Assembly (NCBI GenBank): GCA_025997215.1
Contig: BNUH01000059.1
Span: forward strand, 1 to 16,604
Length of the DNA stretch: 16,604 bases
Source: Clostridia bacterium
GTDB taxonomy: Bacteria > Bacillota_A > Clostridia > Christensenellales > Aristaeellaceae
Direction: 5' to 3'
Part shown: in pieces, positions 5,644 to 12,265 of the stretch
Layout: each line of letters begins with the position of its first letter
Position numbering within the stretch: the stretch's first letter is position 1
Translations under genes and position numbers: made by a program
The notes under the pieces: generated by a model
What the model was told of the DNA's origin: nothing
Database searches by the model: none
What the model saw: only the letters and a program-made list of their open reading frames with translations

Positions 5644-6831
5644 TTACTTCAAGAAGTCCGTTACCGGCACGGCCTGGATGACCTCACCGGGATAGACCGC
5701 CGTGTTGTAAGTCATCACGTATACGCTGGCCTCGGTGTTGTCGCCGATGCCGTTGAATGTTACGTCCGTAGCCAGACCTTTATACCCGCTGGTCTTGCGG
5801 ATCTGCTCTGCTATCTGCTCTCGGGTCGGGGTTGCGCCGGGGTTCGCCTCGGCGACAGCCTTGATGGCGTCCAGCGTCACATTCATCGCGTCATAGCCGT
5901 ATGCGCTGAATCCGGAGGGGGCAATGCCGTACTTCGCCTTGAAGTCGGCCGCGAATACCGCGCCAGCTTCCGTTGTGGATACATCCGCTGCGACCGTGGT
6001 GTAATACGTGCCGATGACCGCGTCGCCCGCTATGTTCACGACTTCGCTGTTGTCGATGCCGTCCGGCCCGAGGAATATCGCGTCGATAGCCTTCTCGCTC
6101 AACTGACGGATCAGCAGCGCGCCGCTGTCATACGTCCCGGCGAAATATATCGCCGAAGCGCCGCTGGCCCGCGCCATCTCCTCGACCGCGCTGTAATCGG
6201 CCTCGCCAGCCGTGATGCCCTCGAAGCCCAGCACCGCGCCGCCTTTTTCCTCATAGCGGGAGCGGAACGCCGCCGCGATGCCCTCGCCATAGGCCGTCTT
6301 ATCCGATATGATGAATACCGTCGTCAAATCCATCGTCAGCAGGAAGTCCGCTCCCGCAGGACCCTGCGCATCGTCGCGAGCGCAGATGCGGCTGACGATC
6401 GGCAAACCCCTGTCGGTTACTTCCGTCGCCGTGTTGCCGGGCGAGACCATGGGCAGCCCGCCCTGCAGATACACTTCAGACGAAGGGATTGCAACGCCCG
6501 AATTGTAGTGGCCTACTACCGCCAGCACCAGCGGATCCTCGATGAGCCGCTGCGCAACGGTCACGCCTACCTTCGGATCGGCCTGGTCGTCCTGCGGCGC
6601 GTGCTGCAGGTCGAAGCCCAACGCCTTGAATTCCTCAACGCGCTCCAGCAGCGCGAGTTCCGAACCATTCTTCAGCGTTTCGCCAAAGTTCGCCTGGCCG
6701 CCGGACAGCGGGAAGCATGTGGCGATCTTGATCACCGGGAGCGCGGCCTCCGCCAAACCCGCCGCGGGCACGGCCAACGCCAGCATCATTAAGGACAAAA
6801 GCAACGCGAGGTACTTTCGGGAATTTTTCAT
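5644..6831 (-). CDS. livK: Branched-chain amino acid ABC transporter, substrate-binding protein (LivK/LivJ type)
   Basis: This 395-residue exported receptor captures substrate for the LivHMGF importer. The N terminus MKNSRKYLALLLSLMMLALA is a signal peptide with a probable signal peptidase I site after GLAEA. No lipobox cysteine is seen, unusual for a Gram-positive binding protein. The mature part begins VIKIATCFPLSGGQANFG, the usual start of periplasmic-binding fold type I (Peripla_BP_6). VGHYNSGVAIPSS and a ligand-site region SPGNTATEV follow, then FSAYGYDAMNV near the end. The ATG at 6831 has GGAGG 8 nt upstream. As first gene, it is expressed from the promoter at 6978-7006 and followed by a terminator. 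The exact ligand (Leu/Ile/Val or another amino acid or amide) cannot be decided. Confidence 0.92.
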   Translation of the reverse strand: MKNSRKYLALLLSLMMLALAVPAAGLAEAALPVIKIATCFPLSGGQANFGETLKNGSELALLERVEEFKALGFDLQHAPQDDQADPKVGVTVAQRLIEDPLVLAVVGHYNSGVAIPSSEVYLQGGLPMVSPGNTATEVTDRGLPIVSRICARDDAQGPAGADFLLTMDLTTVFIISDKTAYGEGIAAAFRSRYEEKGGAVLGFEGITAGEADYSAVEEMARASGASAIYFAGTYDSGALLIRQLSEKAIDAIFLGPDGIDNSEVVNIAGDAVIGTYYTTVAADVSTTEAGAVFAADFKAKYGIAPSGFSAYGYDAMNVTLDAIKAVAEANPGATPTREQIAEQIRKTSGYKGLATDVTFNGIGDNTEASVYVMTYNTAVYPGEVIQAVPVTDFLK

Positions 6832-6971
6832 CGAATCCGCCTCCAGCTTTTTTGTTAATCGGCATGCCGTTCGACGTCATTTCTTAATCAAGCACTGTGT
6901 GCGAATTGGCTGACTTTGCAGGAATTAACAGCACACATTGCATAAACTGACGCCGGACGCAACTTTGGTAT
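6832..6971 (-). promoter_or_regulatory. About 140-nt untranslated leader of the liv operon
   Basis: The predicted transcript start near 6971 leaves a long leader before livK. It contains a 7-bp stem, TGTGTGC (6937-6931 on the minus strand) with GCACACA (6902-6896), enclosing about 28 nt, and a GGCATGCC palindrome (6861-6868). I recognise no known riboswitch or leader peptide with runs of Leu/Ile/Val codons. A regulatory role is possible from length alone. Confidence 0.3.
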
Positions 6972-6977
6972 GAAATG

Positions 6978-7006
6978 ATTATAAGATACTTTGATCGCGA
7001 TGTCAA
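6978..7006 (-). promoter_or_regulatory. Perfect-consensus sigma-A promoter of the liv operon
   Basis: On the minus strand the -35 is TTGACA (7006-7001), the spacer 17 nt and the -10 TATAAT (6983-6978), an exact match to the consensus at the optimal spacing. It should be a very strong promoter unless controlled. No obvious operator palindrome overlaps it. It drives livK and, by read-through, livHMGF and the kinase-like gene. Confidence 0.85.
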
Positions 7007-7150
7007 TAGGATACGACAATTTTGCCATGGCGGTGTTAGCCGTTGACTGTTATGGATTATTCTGGATAATGCAAGTCGGCGTCAAATTTCCTGCCGTTTT
7101 GTCATTCGACTGGGTCCGCATATTTACTCGACCGAGTTTTCGATTTCATA

Positions 7151-7180
7151 TTTACATTAATGGGACGTTTGTTGTATGAT
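7151..7180 (+). promoter_or_regulatory. Probable promoter of the decarboxylase subunit genes
   Basis: TTTACA (7151-7156), an 18-nt spacer and TATGAT (7175-7180) lie about 100 nt upstream of the beta-subunit start. The leader includes an SD-like AAAAGGGGAGG (7185-7195) with no matching long frame behind it. The only starts nearby give peptides of about 5 and 11 codons before the main gene. The 140 nt between this promoter and the liv promoter hold nothing else that I recognise. Confidence 0.5.
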
Positions 7181-7277
7181 GGTAAAAAGGGGAGGATTCG
7201 TCTTTTCTAGAAAATGGTGGCTGTACAGTGAACAAGCACGTCGTCGGAGTACTGTTTCAGTAAAAGGAGAGAGGTAA

Positions 7278-8456
7278 TTGGACGCTCTGTTCGGAAATTT
7301 GGAAGCTCTGTTCGGGAATCTTGGGTATATCCAGCCCCAGCAGGTGATAATGTGGATCATCGGCGGCATCCTCATATACCTGGCTATCGCGCGCGATATG
7401 GAGCCGTCGCTGCTGCTGCCCATGGGCTTTGGCGCGATACTGGTCAACCTGCCTATGTCCGGCGCGGTTACACAGGAGATCACGCGGTTTATCGACGGTA
7501 TTAAAGAAGAAGCTATAGAGGTCGGTGTGCTGGACGTGCTGTCCGCCGCCGGCATCGCCAACGAGTTGTTCCCGCTGCTGCTGTTCATAGGCATCGGCGC
7601 GATGATCGACTTCGGGCCGCTGCTGTCCAATCCGCAGCTGCTGTTCTTTGGCGCGGCGGCGCAATTCGGCATATTCTTCACGTTCAGCCTGGCGGCGCTG
7701 CTGGGATTCTCCTGGGAGAACGCGGCGTCTATATCCATCATCGGCGCGGCCGATGGACCGACGTCGATATTTGTCGCTAACTATTTCAAAAGCGAATATG
7801 TCGGCGCGATAATCGTCGCGGCGTACTCGTACATGGCGCTGGTGCCCATCATCCAGCCGCCCGTCATACGCATGGTTACGACAAAGGCCGAACGCCGTAT
7901 ACGGATGCAGTATGAGCAGAAGGACGTCAGCAAGTTCGTCCGCATCATATTCCCGATACTGGTCACGGTCGTGGCTGGTCTGTTCGCGCCGAGGTCGGTC
8001 GCGTTGGTGGGATTCCTCATGTTCGGCAATCTGATCCGCGAGTGCGGCGTGCTGGATTCGCTGAGCAATTCCGCCCAGAAAGAACTAGCAAACCTGATAA
8101 CACTGCTGCTGGGTATAACGGTCGCCGTCAATATGCAAGCTGACAAGTTCCTCAAGCTGGAGACGCTGATGATACTGGGGCTGGGGCTGATAGCGTTCAT
8201 ATTCGATACGGTTGGCGGCGTACTATTCGCGAAATTCATGAACCTATTCCTGAAGAATAAGATCAATCCGATGATCGGCGCGACGGGCATATCCGCGTTC
8301 CCGATGTCCGCGCGCGTCGTCCACAAGATGGCGCTGCAGGAGGATCCGACGAACCACATCCTCATGCATGCCGTCGGCGCGAACGTCTCCGGCCAGATCG
8401 CGTCGGTTATCGCGGGAGGCTTGGTCATCAAACTGGTCGAGGGGCTGACTAAGTAA
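7278..8456 (+). CDS. Na+-translocating decarboxylase, beta subunit (OadB/GcdB/MmdB family)
   Basis: This 392-residue polytopic membrane protein belongs to the beta subunit family that couples decarboxylation of carboxybiotin to Na+ export. Diagnostic segments are GAADGPTSIFVANYF (from about 156, with the family's essential Asp near 159), YSYMALVPIIQPPVIR, and GISAFPMSARVVHKMALQED followed by HAVGANVSGQIASV near the C terminus. The start is a TTG at 7278 with AGGAGAGAGG just upstream. The first codons are a tandem 21-bp duplication encoding (D/E)ALFGNL twice. The acid-specific decarboxylase cannot be named (oxaloacetate, glutaconyl-CoA or methylmalonyl-CoA), because the alpha carboxyltransferase and the biotin carrier are not in the window. 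A gamma-like peptide gene follows after 34 nt. Confidence 0.93.
   Translation: MDALFGNLEALFGNLGYIQPQQVIMWIIGGILIYLAIARDMEPSLLLPMGFGAILVNLPMSGAVTQEITRFIDGIKEEAIEVGVLDVLSAAGIANELFPLLLFIGIGAMIDFGPLLSNPQLLFFGAAAQFGIFFTFSLAALLGFSWENAASISIIGAADGPTSIFVANYFKSEYVGAIIVAAYSYMALVPIIQPPVIRMVTTKAERRIRMQYEQKDVSKFVRIIFPILVTVVAGLFAPRSVALVGFLMFGNLIRECGVLDSLSNSAQKELANLITLLLGITVAVNMQADKFLKLETLMILGLGLIAFIFDTVGGVLFAKFMNLFLKNKINPMIGATGISAFPMSARVVHKMALQEDPTNHILMHAVGANVSGQIASVIAGGLVIKLVEGLTK
7281..7322 (+). repeat. 21-bp tandem duplication at the start of the beta-subunit gene
   Basis: Codons 2-8 (7281-7301) and 9-15 (7302-7322) are near-identical copies that encode DALFGNL and EALFGNL, with four mismatches. The duplication extends the N terminus just after the TTG start. 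It is in frame and should not disrupt the protein. Confidence 0.75.
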
Positions 8457-8490
8457 TAATTAGGTAATAATTAAGAAAAGAGGTGAAATT

Positions 8491-8619
8491 ATGTCGATCA
8501 ATGTCGGTAATCTGCTGGAATCCTTCAGCGTAATGGGACTGGGTATGCTGGGCATATTCATTGTAATGTTGATTCTATATATCGCGACATTCGCGATATC
8601 TAAAGTAAAGAAAGGGTGA
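8491..8619 (+). CDS. Mini gamma-like subunit of a Na+-translocating decarboxylase (OadG-like)
   Basis: A 42-residue peptide begins MSINVGNLLESFSVMGLGML, has one membrane span (about residues 14-35) and ends in a basic SKVKKG. The ATG at 8491 is preceded by AGAGGTG at good spacing. Short one-span gamma/OadG proteins with an 'MGLG.LGIF.V..ILY' style helix accompany beta subunits and help assemble the complex. Longer OadG proteins also carry a C-terminal cytoplasmic tail, absent here. The gene is 34 nt after the beta gene and followed by a terminator, so the two form a compact operon. The assignment rests on position and helix pattern, not on catalytic residues. Confidence 0.75.
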   Translation: MSINVGNLLESFSVMGLGMLGIFIVMLILYIATFAISKVKKG

Positions 8620-8674
8620 TATCCGGTATTTACATGGGTTTCCTCATCACCTCGATCGTGGTACCGCTGGCCGA

Positions 8675-8707
8675 GGGGACACGGCGCTTGTCGTGTCCCT
8701 TTTGTTT
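8675..8707 (+). terminator. Intrinsic terminator after the decarboxylase genes
   Basis: The stem GGGACACG (8676-8683) pairs with CGTGTCCC (8692-8699), extended by a G-T pair, with an 8-nt loop and a TTTTGTTT tract (8700-8707). It ends the beta/gamma unit 56 nt after its last stop. The opposite strand lacks a T-tract, so it acts in one direction only. Confidence 0.88.
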
Positions 8708-8723
8708 CTATAACAATTACTCT

Positions 8724-9326
8724 TCATCGTGCACATAATATCACCCAATACCCCGCGTCGCGCTCCAGCCGCTCCACTCGCGTGAATATTCCCTTGAGCC
8801 ACTCCATCGCGGACGGCGCGCCTTGCTGCTTGCGCCAAACCAGTACGAGGCGTCCCGTATCGTTCAGAGACGCGGCCGCTTCTTGAATCAGGCGGCGGAC
8901 GGTCGGCTTTCCGGCGCGGATGGGCGGATTCATCAGGATCCAGTCGAATTCACCCGGCACGTTGGCCAGACCGTCGCTCTCGACGGCACGTGCGCGTGCG
9001 GCTAGACCGTTGCGCTGTATATTTTTGCCAGCTAATTCAACGGCGCGCGGGTTGATGTCGCAGAGCGTAACATCCAATTGGTTGTGACGCGCGGCGATTA
9101 TTACACCCAGCGCGCCCCAGCCGCAGCCCAGATCCAGCGCGCGTCCGGTCAGCGGCGCGAAGTGATCCAGCGTGCGGATCAGCAGCGCGGTGCCAGCATC
9201 CAGGCCGCCGCGCGAGAATACTCCGGCGTCCGTCTCGAATACCAGTTCGCGGCCGTTATCATCGATAGTGAATTCGCGCGGCCGATGCAATCCTTCAGGC
9301 GGCGGTGTGAAATAATGCGCGGGCAT
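8724..9326 (-). CDS. Class I SAM-dependent methyltransferase, YbxB/RsmC-like
   Basis: This 200-residue protein has an N-terminal HYFTPPPEG and FETDAGVFSRGGLDAGT as in Bacillus YbxB-type proteins. It has the SAM-binding motif I LDLGCGWGALG (65-75), an acidic motif II CDINPRA (89-95) and the catalytic NPPIRAGK (133-140), which points to base N-methylation. The family (MTS, PF05175) includes RsmC, which methylates a guanine in 16S rRNA. The single-domain length matches Gram-positive YbxB and not the two-domain RsmC of proteobacteria. The substrate is therefore probably rRNA but not proven. The ATG at 9326 has GGAGG 7 nt upstream. It ends next to the decarboxylase terminator and is divergent from the small gene at 9398. 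Confidence 0.88.
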   Translation of the reverse strand: MPAHYFTPPPEGLHRPREFTIDDNGRELVFETDAGVFSRGGLDAGTALLIRTLDHFAPLTGRALDLGCGWGALGVIIAARHNQLDVTLCDINPRAVELAGKNIQRNGLAARARAVESDGLANVPGEFDWILMNPPIRAGKPTVRRLIQEAAASLNDTGRLVLVWRKQQGAPSAMEWLKGIFTRVERLERDAGYWVILCAR

Positions 9327-9397
9327 GATACGCCTCCTCGCGGAATATATTGTCCGGGATATTGATTCGACGATATCTATTATGGGAGGTTTTATCG

Positions 9398-9793
9398 ATG
9401 GAAAACGGCAACGTATTTGGCAAGATTGTCGAATTTATCACGGGTTTTATTAAGAAGGATGGAACCACGTCAGGTGCCGCGCTGCCCGATCTATCGAGCA
9501 TCAAGCTGCCGGATGCGATTACGCACGGTCAGTTTGGCGAGTTGATCAGCCTGCTGAAAGGGTTCCTAGGCTCCGGCGAAGGCAAGGCGGTTGAAATCAA
9601 CACGCGCAACCACCTTTCAGCCGCCGTTACCGAGGCTGAAAAGGCGGGGGTATCCGTCGGCTGGGTGAAGATCAAGGAGCTAATAACCGATAAGCGTGCC
9701 CAAGAATTCATACAACCGCTGCTGGGTTACGCGGTCAAGAACCAGGAGCAGTTCGGATCGGTCATACAACTGTTCGTTGGCGGCAAGCAATAA
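9398..9793 (+). CDS. Hypothetical 131-residue soluble protein
   Basis: The ATG at 9398 follows GGGAGG at about 8 nt. An upstream in-frame ATG at 9350 has no ribosome site and was not used. The protein starts MENGNVFGKIVEFITGFIKK and has a short linker, an amphipathic LISLLKGFLGSGEGKAVEIN, a central AVTEAEKAGVSVGWVKIKEL and a C-terminal helical part. There is no signal peptide, membrane span, metal site or recognisable domain. Codon use is like that of the neighbours and the gene ends 2 nt from the end of the convergent rsuA-like gene. I do not recognise the family. The strong ribosome site and intact frame suggest a real gene. Confidence 0.75.
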   Translation: MENGNVFGKIVEFITGFIKKDGTTSGAALPDLSSIKLPDAITHGQFGELISLLKGFLGSGEGKAVEINTRNHLSAAVTEAEKAGVSVGWVKIKELITDKRAQEFIQPLLGYAVKNQEQFGSVIQLFVGGKQ

Positions 9794-9795
9794 GG

Positions 9796-10527
9796 TTAGT
9801 CGGCAATCCGATCCGCACCGCAAGCCGACCTCAACGCGGCCTCTTCCGGCACGGTTAACGAGCGGCACTGGCCGGGCTTCATTCCCTCATCCAAATGGAT
9901 CGGGCCGATCGATAACCGTTCCAGCGTTATAACAAGCCTACCACAAGCGGCGAACATCCGCTTCACCTGGTGGAATTTACCCTCCTGCACGACGACCAAT
10001 GCGGCCATTGAATCGTATTGATCACGCGTCAGTTGCGCGGGCAACGCGCGGAAATCCTTCAGTGGGATGCCTTGGGCGAATGCCGTTATATCATCATCAG
10101 TAATAGGCGCATCCAATACCGCGCGGTACAGCTTGTCGATGTGCCGCTTTGGATTCAGCAGACGGTGGGTCAGTTCGCCGTCGTCAGTGAATAACAGCAA
10201 GCCCGTTGTGTCGATGTCCAGCCGACCGACGGGCATCAGCTTGCGCGCGCGCCAGCAGTCGGGCAGCAGGTCGACGACGGTGCGGCGTTGGCTGTCGCCG
10301 TTCGCGGTGAGCACACCTGAAGGTTTATTCATCATAACAATGGGCGCGGGCTGGCCGTCGATGGGTTCACCGTCCAGCGCGAGTAAACAGGAGGATGGAT
10401 CGACATGCGCCGCGCCGTCGGTGATAGGCTTGCCGTCCAATGTGACTCGCCCCGCGCGGATTAACCCGTGAACCTCCCTGCGCGTGCCCAACCCTCGGTT
10501 GGCCAGGAGCCGATCGAGGCGTATCAC
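9796..10527 (-). CDS. Pseudouridine synthase, RsuA/RluB family
   Basis: This 243-residue rRNA-modifying enzyme has an N-terminal S4 RNA-binding domain (IRLDRLLANRGLGTRREVHG... about 1-60), then MNKPSGVLTA. The catalytic motif GRLDIDTTGLL (101-111) has its nucleophilic Asp at 104. KFHQVKRMFAACG is near the C terminus. The sequence fits RsuA (16S rRNA pseudouridine 516), but RluB/RluE relatives cannot be excluded. The GTG start at 10527 overlaps the stop of the upstream membrane protein gene by 4 nt (GTGA), and only a weak AAGAAG site precedes it, so translation is likely coupled to that gene. The 3' end is convergent with the gene at 9398-9793 with no visible terminator. Confidence 0.92.
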   Translation of the reverse strand: MIRLDRLLANRGLGTRREVHGLIRAGRVTLDGKPITDGAAHVDPSSCLLALDGEPIDGQPAPIVMMNKPSGVLTANGDSQRRTVVDLLPDCWRARKLMPVGRLDIDTTGLLLFTDDGELTHRLLNPKRHIDKLYRAVLDAPITDDDITAFAQGIPLKDFRALPAQLTRDQYDSMAALVVVQEGKFHQVKRMFAACGRLVITLERLSIGPIHLDEGMKPGQCRSLTVPEEAALRSACGADRIAD

Positions 10528-12029
10528 GCTTCTTTTTTAACGTCGGAATCTTCGGCCTCAACGTCCAGCATGATCGTACTTCTGCGCTTACGCTGCAGCG
10601 ATACGTCGAGATCTTCTTTTTCGGAATCTTTTTCGACATCCTTGCCGCTGGTTTTCTCGTCGGATTTGTATGGCATCGGCTCTTTAGGCAGAATGCCCAG
10701 GATATACAGGCGTGTCGGGTGCAACTCGCGGTATTCGCGCTTCATCTCCAGGTAGAACGCGTAGAAGCTGGCCCACGCCAGCGGCCCGACATACAGCCAC
10801 AACAGCTGGTTCGCGCCGATGAGTATCAGGAAGAACCGCCGGAGCGTCACGCTCAAGTATTCCGTAAATCCAAATACCTGGCCCAGCGGCGCGATCAGCG
10901 GCATCAATGCCAGCGCGCCGACCGTCGGCAGGAAATAATACATGAAGCTCAACCACATCGCCAGCAGCCGCGTCTTATGCCCGCGCGTGAGATACCGACT
11001 CGCGCGCATGGCGCGTCGAGCAGGCAGAGCTTTCTGACTGGCTAATACACACGGTACAAAACTATACGCCAGCAGTCTATCCACAAACCGCCACGCAAAC
11101 GCCACGAACGACACCGCCGTCACCCCGACCAATGTTGGCGTAAGCCACAGTACATATGAAAACAACTCTTCGGAGTATGTATTGATGATGTGCAAGCCGC
11201 CCGCGTATGTCCCTACCGGAATCGCCAGCGTGAGCAATCCCCAAATCGTCAGCCACAGCGCGCTGTAGGCCATACCGCCGACCGCGCGTATATATTTATT
11301 CTTGAAACAGGCGAAAGCGCTCAATGGCGAAGGCTTCTTACCATATAACAACTGCATGAAGTATCCCGCGCGCGACACGCGCATCGGCTGGAACACGAAC
11401 GCCCACGCCAGCAGCAGGATGCCAATCCCCGGCAGCGCCTTGACGCACGCATCCGCGATGCTGGATAGATCCGGCAGCGAACCAGTGGCGATGAGGATAG
11501 CGGCGGGTTTCCAGCCGCCCATAAGCGTTATATATTCAGAAAAAACCGCGTATACCGCCGTCCAGATTGTTTGGAACGGCCGGAGGAATATGTGGACGCC
11601 CGCATGAACGGCTGTTACGGGCAGCAGCCCCAATATCAGCGCCAGCAGCGGGCCGCCCCACGCGCGGTGCAGCAAGTCGCGCACACGGGCGCGTATGTCG
11701 GCGTTGTCAGCCTGGTACATTTGATTGATTTGGTCCATTTGATTCGAATGATTCGACTGATTCTGACGGCTTTGGGACGATGCGGCATCCGATTCAGCGT
11801 TTTCATCCCGGCGTTGTAATATGTACAACACCCCGAACGCCAGCGCCATCAGCGCGCCGCCCGCCGTGATGTACAGCCAATATGGTTCCAGGACGAGTAT
11901 GTTTGTGATGAAGCCCAGCCACGGCACGTTGTATACGATCGAATCCACCGGCAGATATTTCGCGGCGGCGCCGACCAAGGCCGCGATAATACCTAACAGC
12001 GAGAGCATTCCCGCAAAAAACCGTTTCAT
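10524..12029 (-). CDS. Polytopic membrane protein with DUF975-like segments
   Basis: This 501-residue protein starts from the ATG at 12029 (GGAGG 7 nt upstream; a TTG two codons earlier is less likely). Two spans lie at about 6-70, then a polar Asn/Gln-rich linker (about 74-125) coded by 9-bp repeats. A long block of hydrophobic segments follows and a charged Lys/Glu/Asp tail begins near 440. The segment MRASRYLTRGHKTRLLAMWL with following LPTVGALALMPLI and ending YEMKREY-like (AFYLEMKREYRE) resembles DUF975 membrane proteins, where 'S..LM.GHK..LF.L.LSF' is typical. Function is unknown. It leads a two-gene unit with the rsuA-like gene and is divergent from the TPR-protein operon. Confidence 0.8.
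   Translation of the reverse strand: MKRFFAGMLSLLGIIAALVGAAAKYLPVDSIVYNVPWLGFITNILVLEPYWLYITAGGALMALAFGVLYILQRRDENAESDAASSQSRQNQSNHSNQMDQINQMYQADNADIRARVRDLLHRAWGGPLLALILGLLPVTAVHAGVHIFLRPFQTIWTAVYAVFSEYITLMGGWKPAAILIATGSLPDLSSIADACVKALPGIGILLLAWAFVFQPMRVSRAGYFMQLLYGKKPSPLSAFACFKNKYIRAVGGMAYSALWLTIWGLLTLAIPVGTYAGGLHIINTYSEELFSYVLWLTPTLVGVTAVSFVAFAWRFVDRLLAYSFVPCVLASQKALPARRAMRASRYLTRGHKTRLLAMWLSFMYYFLPTVGALALMPLIAPLGQVFGFTEYLSVTLRRFFLILIGANQLLWLYVGPLAWASFYAFYLEMKREYRELHPTRLYILGILPKEPMPYKSDEKTSGKDVEKDSEKEDLDVSLQRKRRSTIMLDVEAEDSDVKKEA
11718..11762 (-). repeat. Five degenerate 9-bp tandem repeats in the membrane protein linker
   Basis: Units such as CATTTGATT, CGAATGATT and CGACTGATT on the plus strand encode, on the minus strand, tripeptides of the form Asn-Gln-Ser/Met (NQS, NHS, NQM, DQI, NQM). 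The tract lies in the polar linker of the membrane protein. Gain or loss of a unit would keep the frame and change only the linker length. Confidence 0.6.
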
Positions 12030-12066
12030 CTGCAAACCTCCAGCCTATCGATTACGCCATGTCGAC

Positions 12067-12096
12067 ATTATAACGCTTAATGTGCAATATGTGCAA
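12067..12096 (-). promoter_or_regulatory. Promoter of the membrane protein / rsuA-like unit
   Basis: On the minus strand TTGCAC (12096-12091), an 18-nt spacer and TATAAT (12072-12067) lie about 38 nt before the start codon. A direct repeat TGTGCAA (12081-12087 and 12090-12096, plus strand) covers the -35 and spacer and could be a regulator site. Confidence 0.6.
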
Positions 12097-12187
12097 GGTT
12101 TATCGCGTTGTTATATTAAGGCTGGATATTAGTGCCAAGGGCCAAATAATTCAACGAAAAATGGAATTCTTTAACACCTCAAACGCG

Positions 12188-12217
12188 TTGACAACGCTGT
12201 GTCGAATCCGGTAAAAT
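12188..12217 (+). promoter_or_regulatory. Promoter of the TPR protein - ApbE - GT-C operon
   Basis: A consensus -35 TTGACA (12188-12193), an 18-nt spacer and TAAAAT (12212-12217) give a transcript start about 40 nt before the ATG at 12266. It is divergent from the promoter at 12067-12096. The roughly 90 nt between the two hold no gene that I can see. Confidence 0.65.
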
Positions 12218-12265
12218 ATAGAGGATGTCGTGAGGCTTACCCGTTGCGCTCGGAGGGTTATATAG

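Noticed and set aside
7183..7261. Leader peptide frames (about 5 and 11 codons) upstream of the decarboxylase beta gene
   Set aside because: The SD-like AAAAGGGGAGG is too far from either start and there is no regulatory codon run, so a functional leader peptide cannot be supported.
8634..8738. Open frame after the gamma-like gene starting ATGGGTTTCCTC
   Set aside because: It has no ribosome site, runs through the terminator stem and T-tract, and overlaps the end of the methyltransferase gene.
9350..9378. Possible promoter TTGTCC-17-ATATCT for the small gene at 9398
   Set aside because: Both hexamers match poorly. The region is AT-rich and similar weak matches occur by chance.
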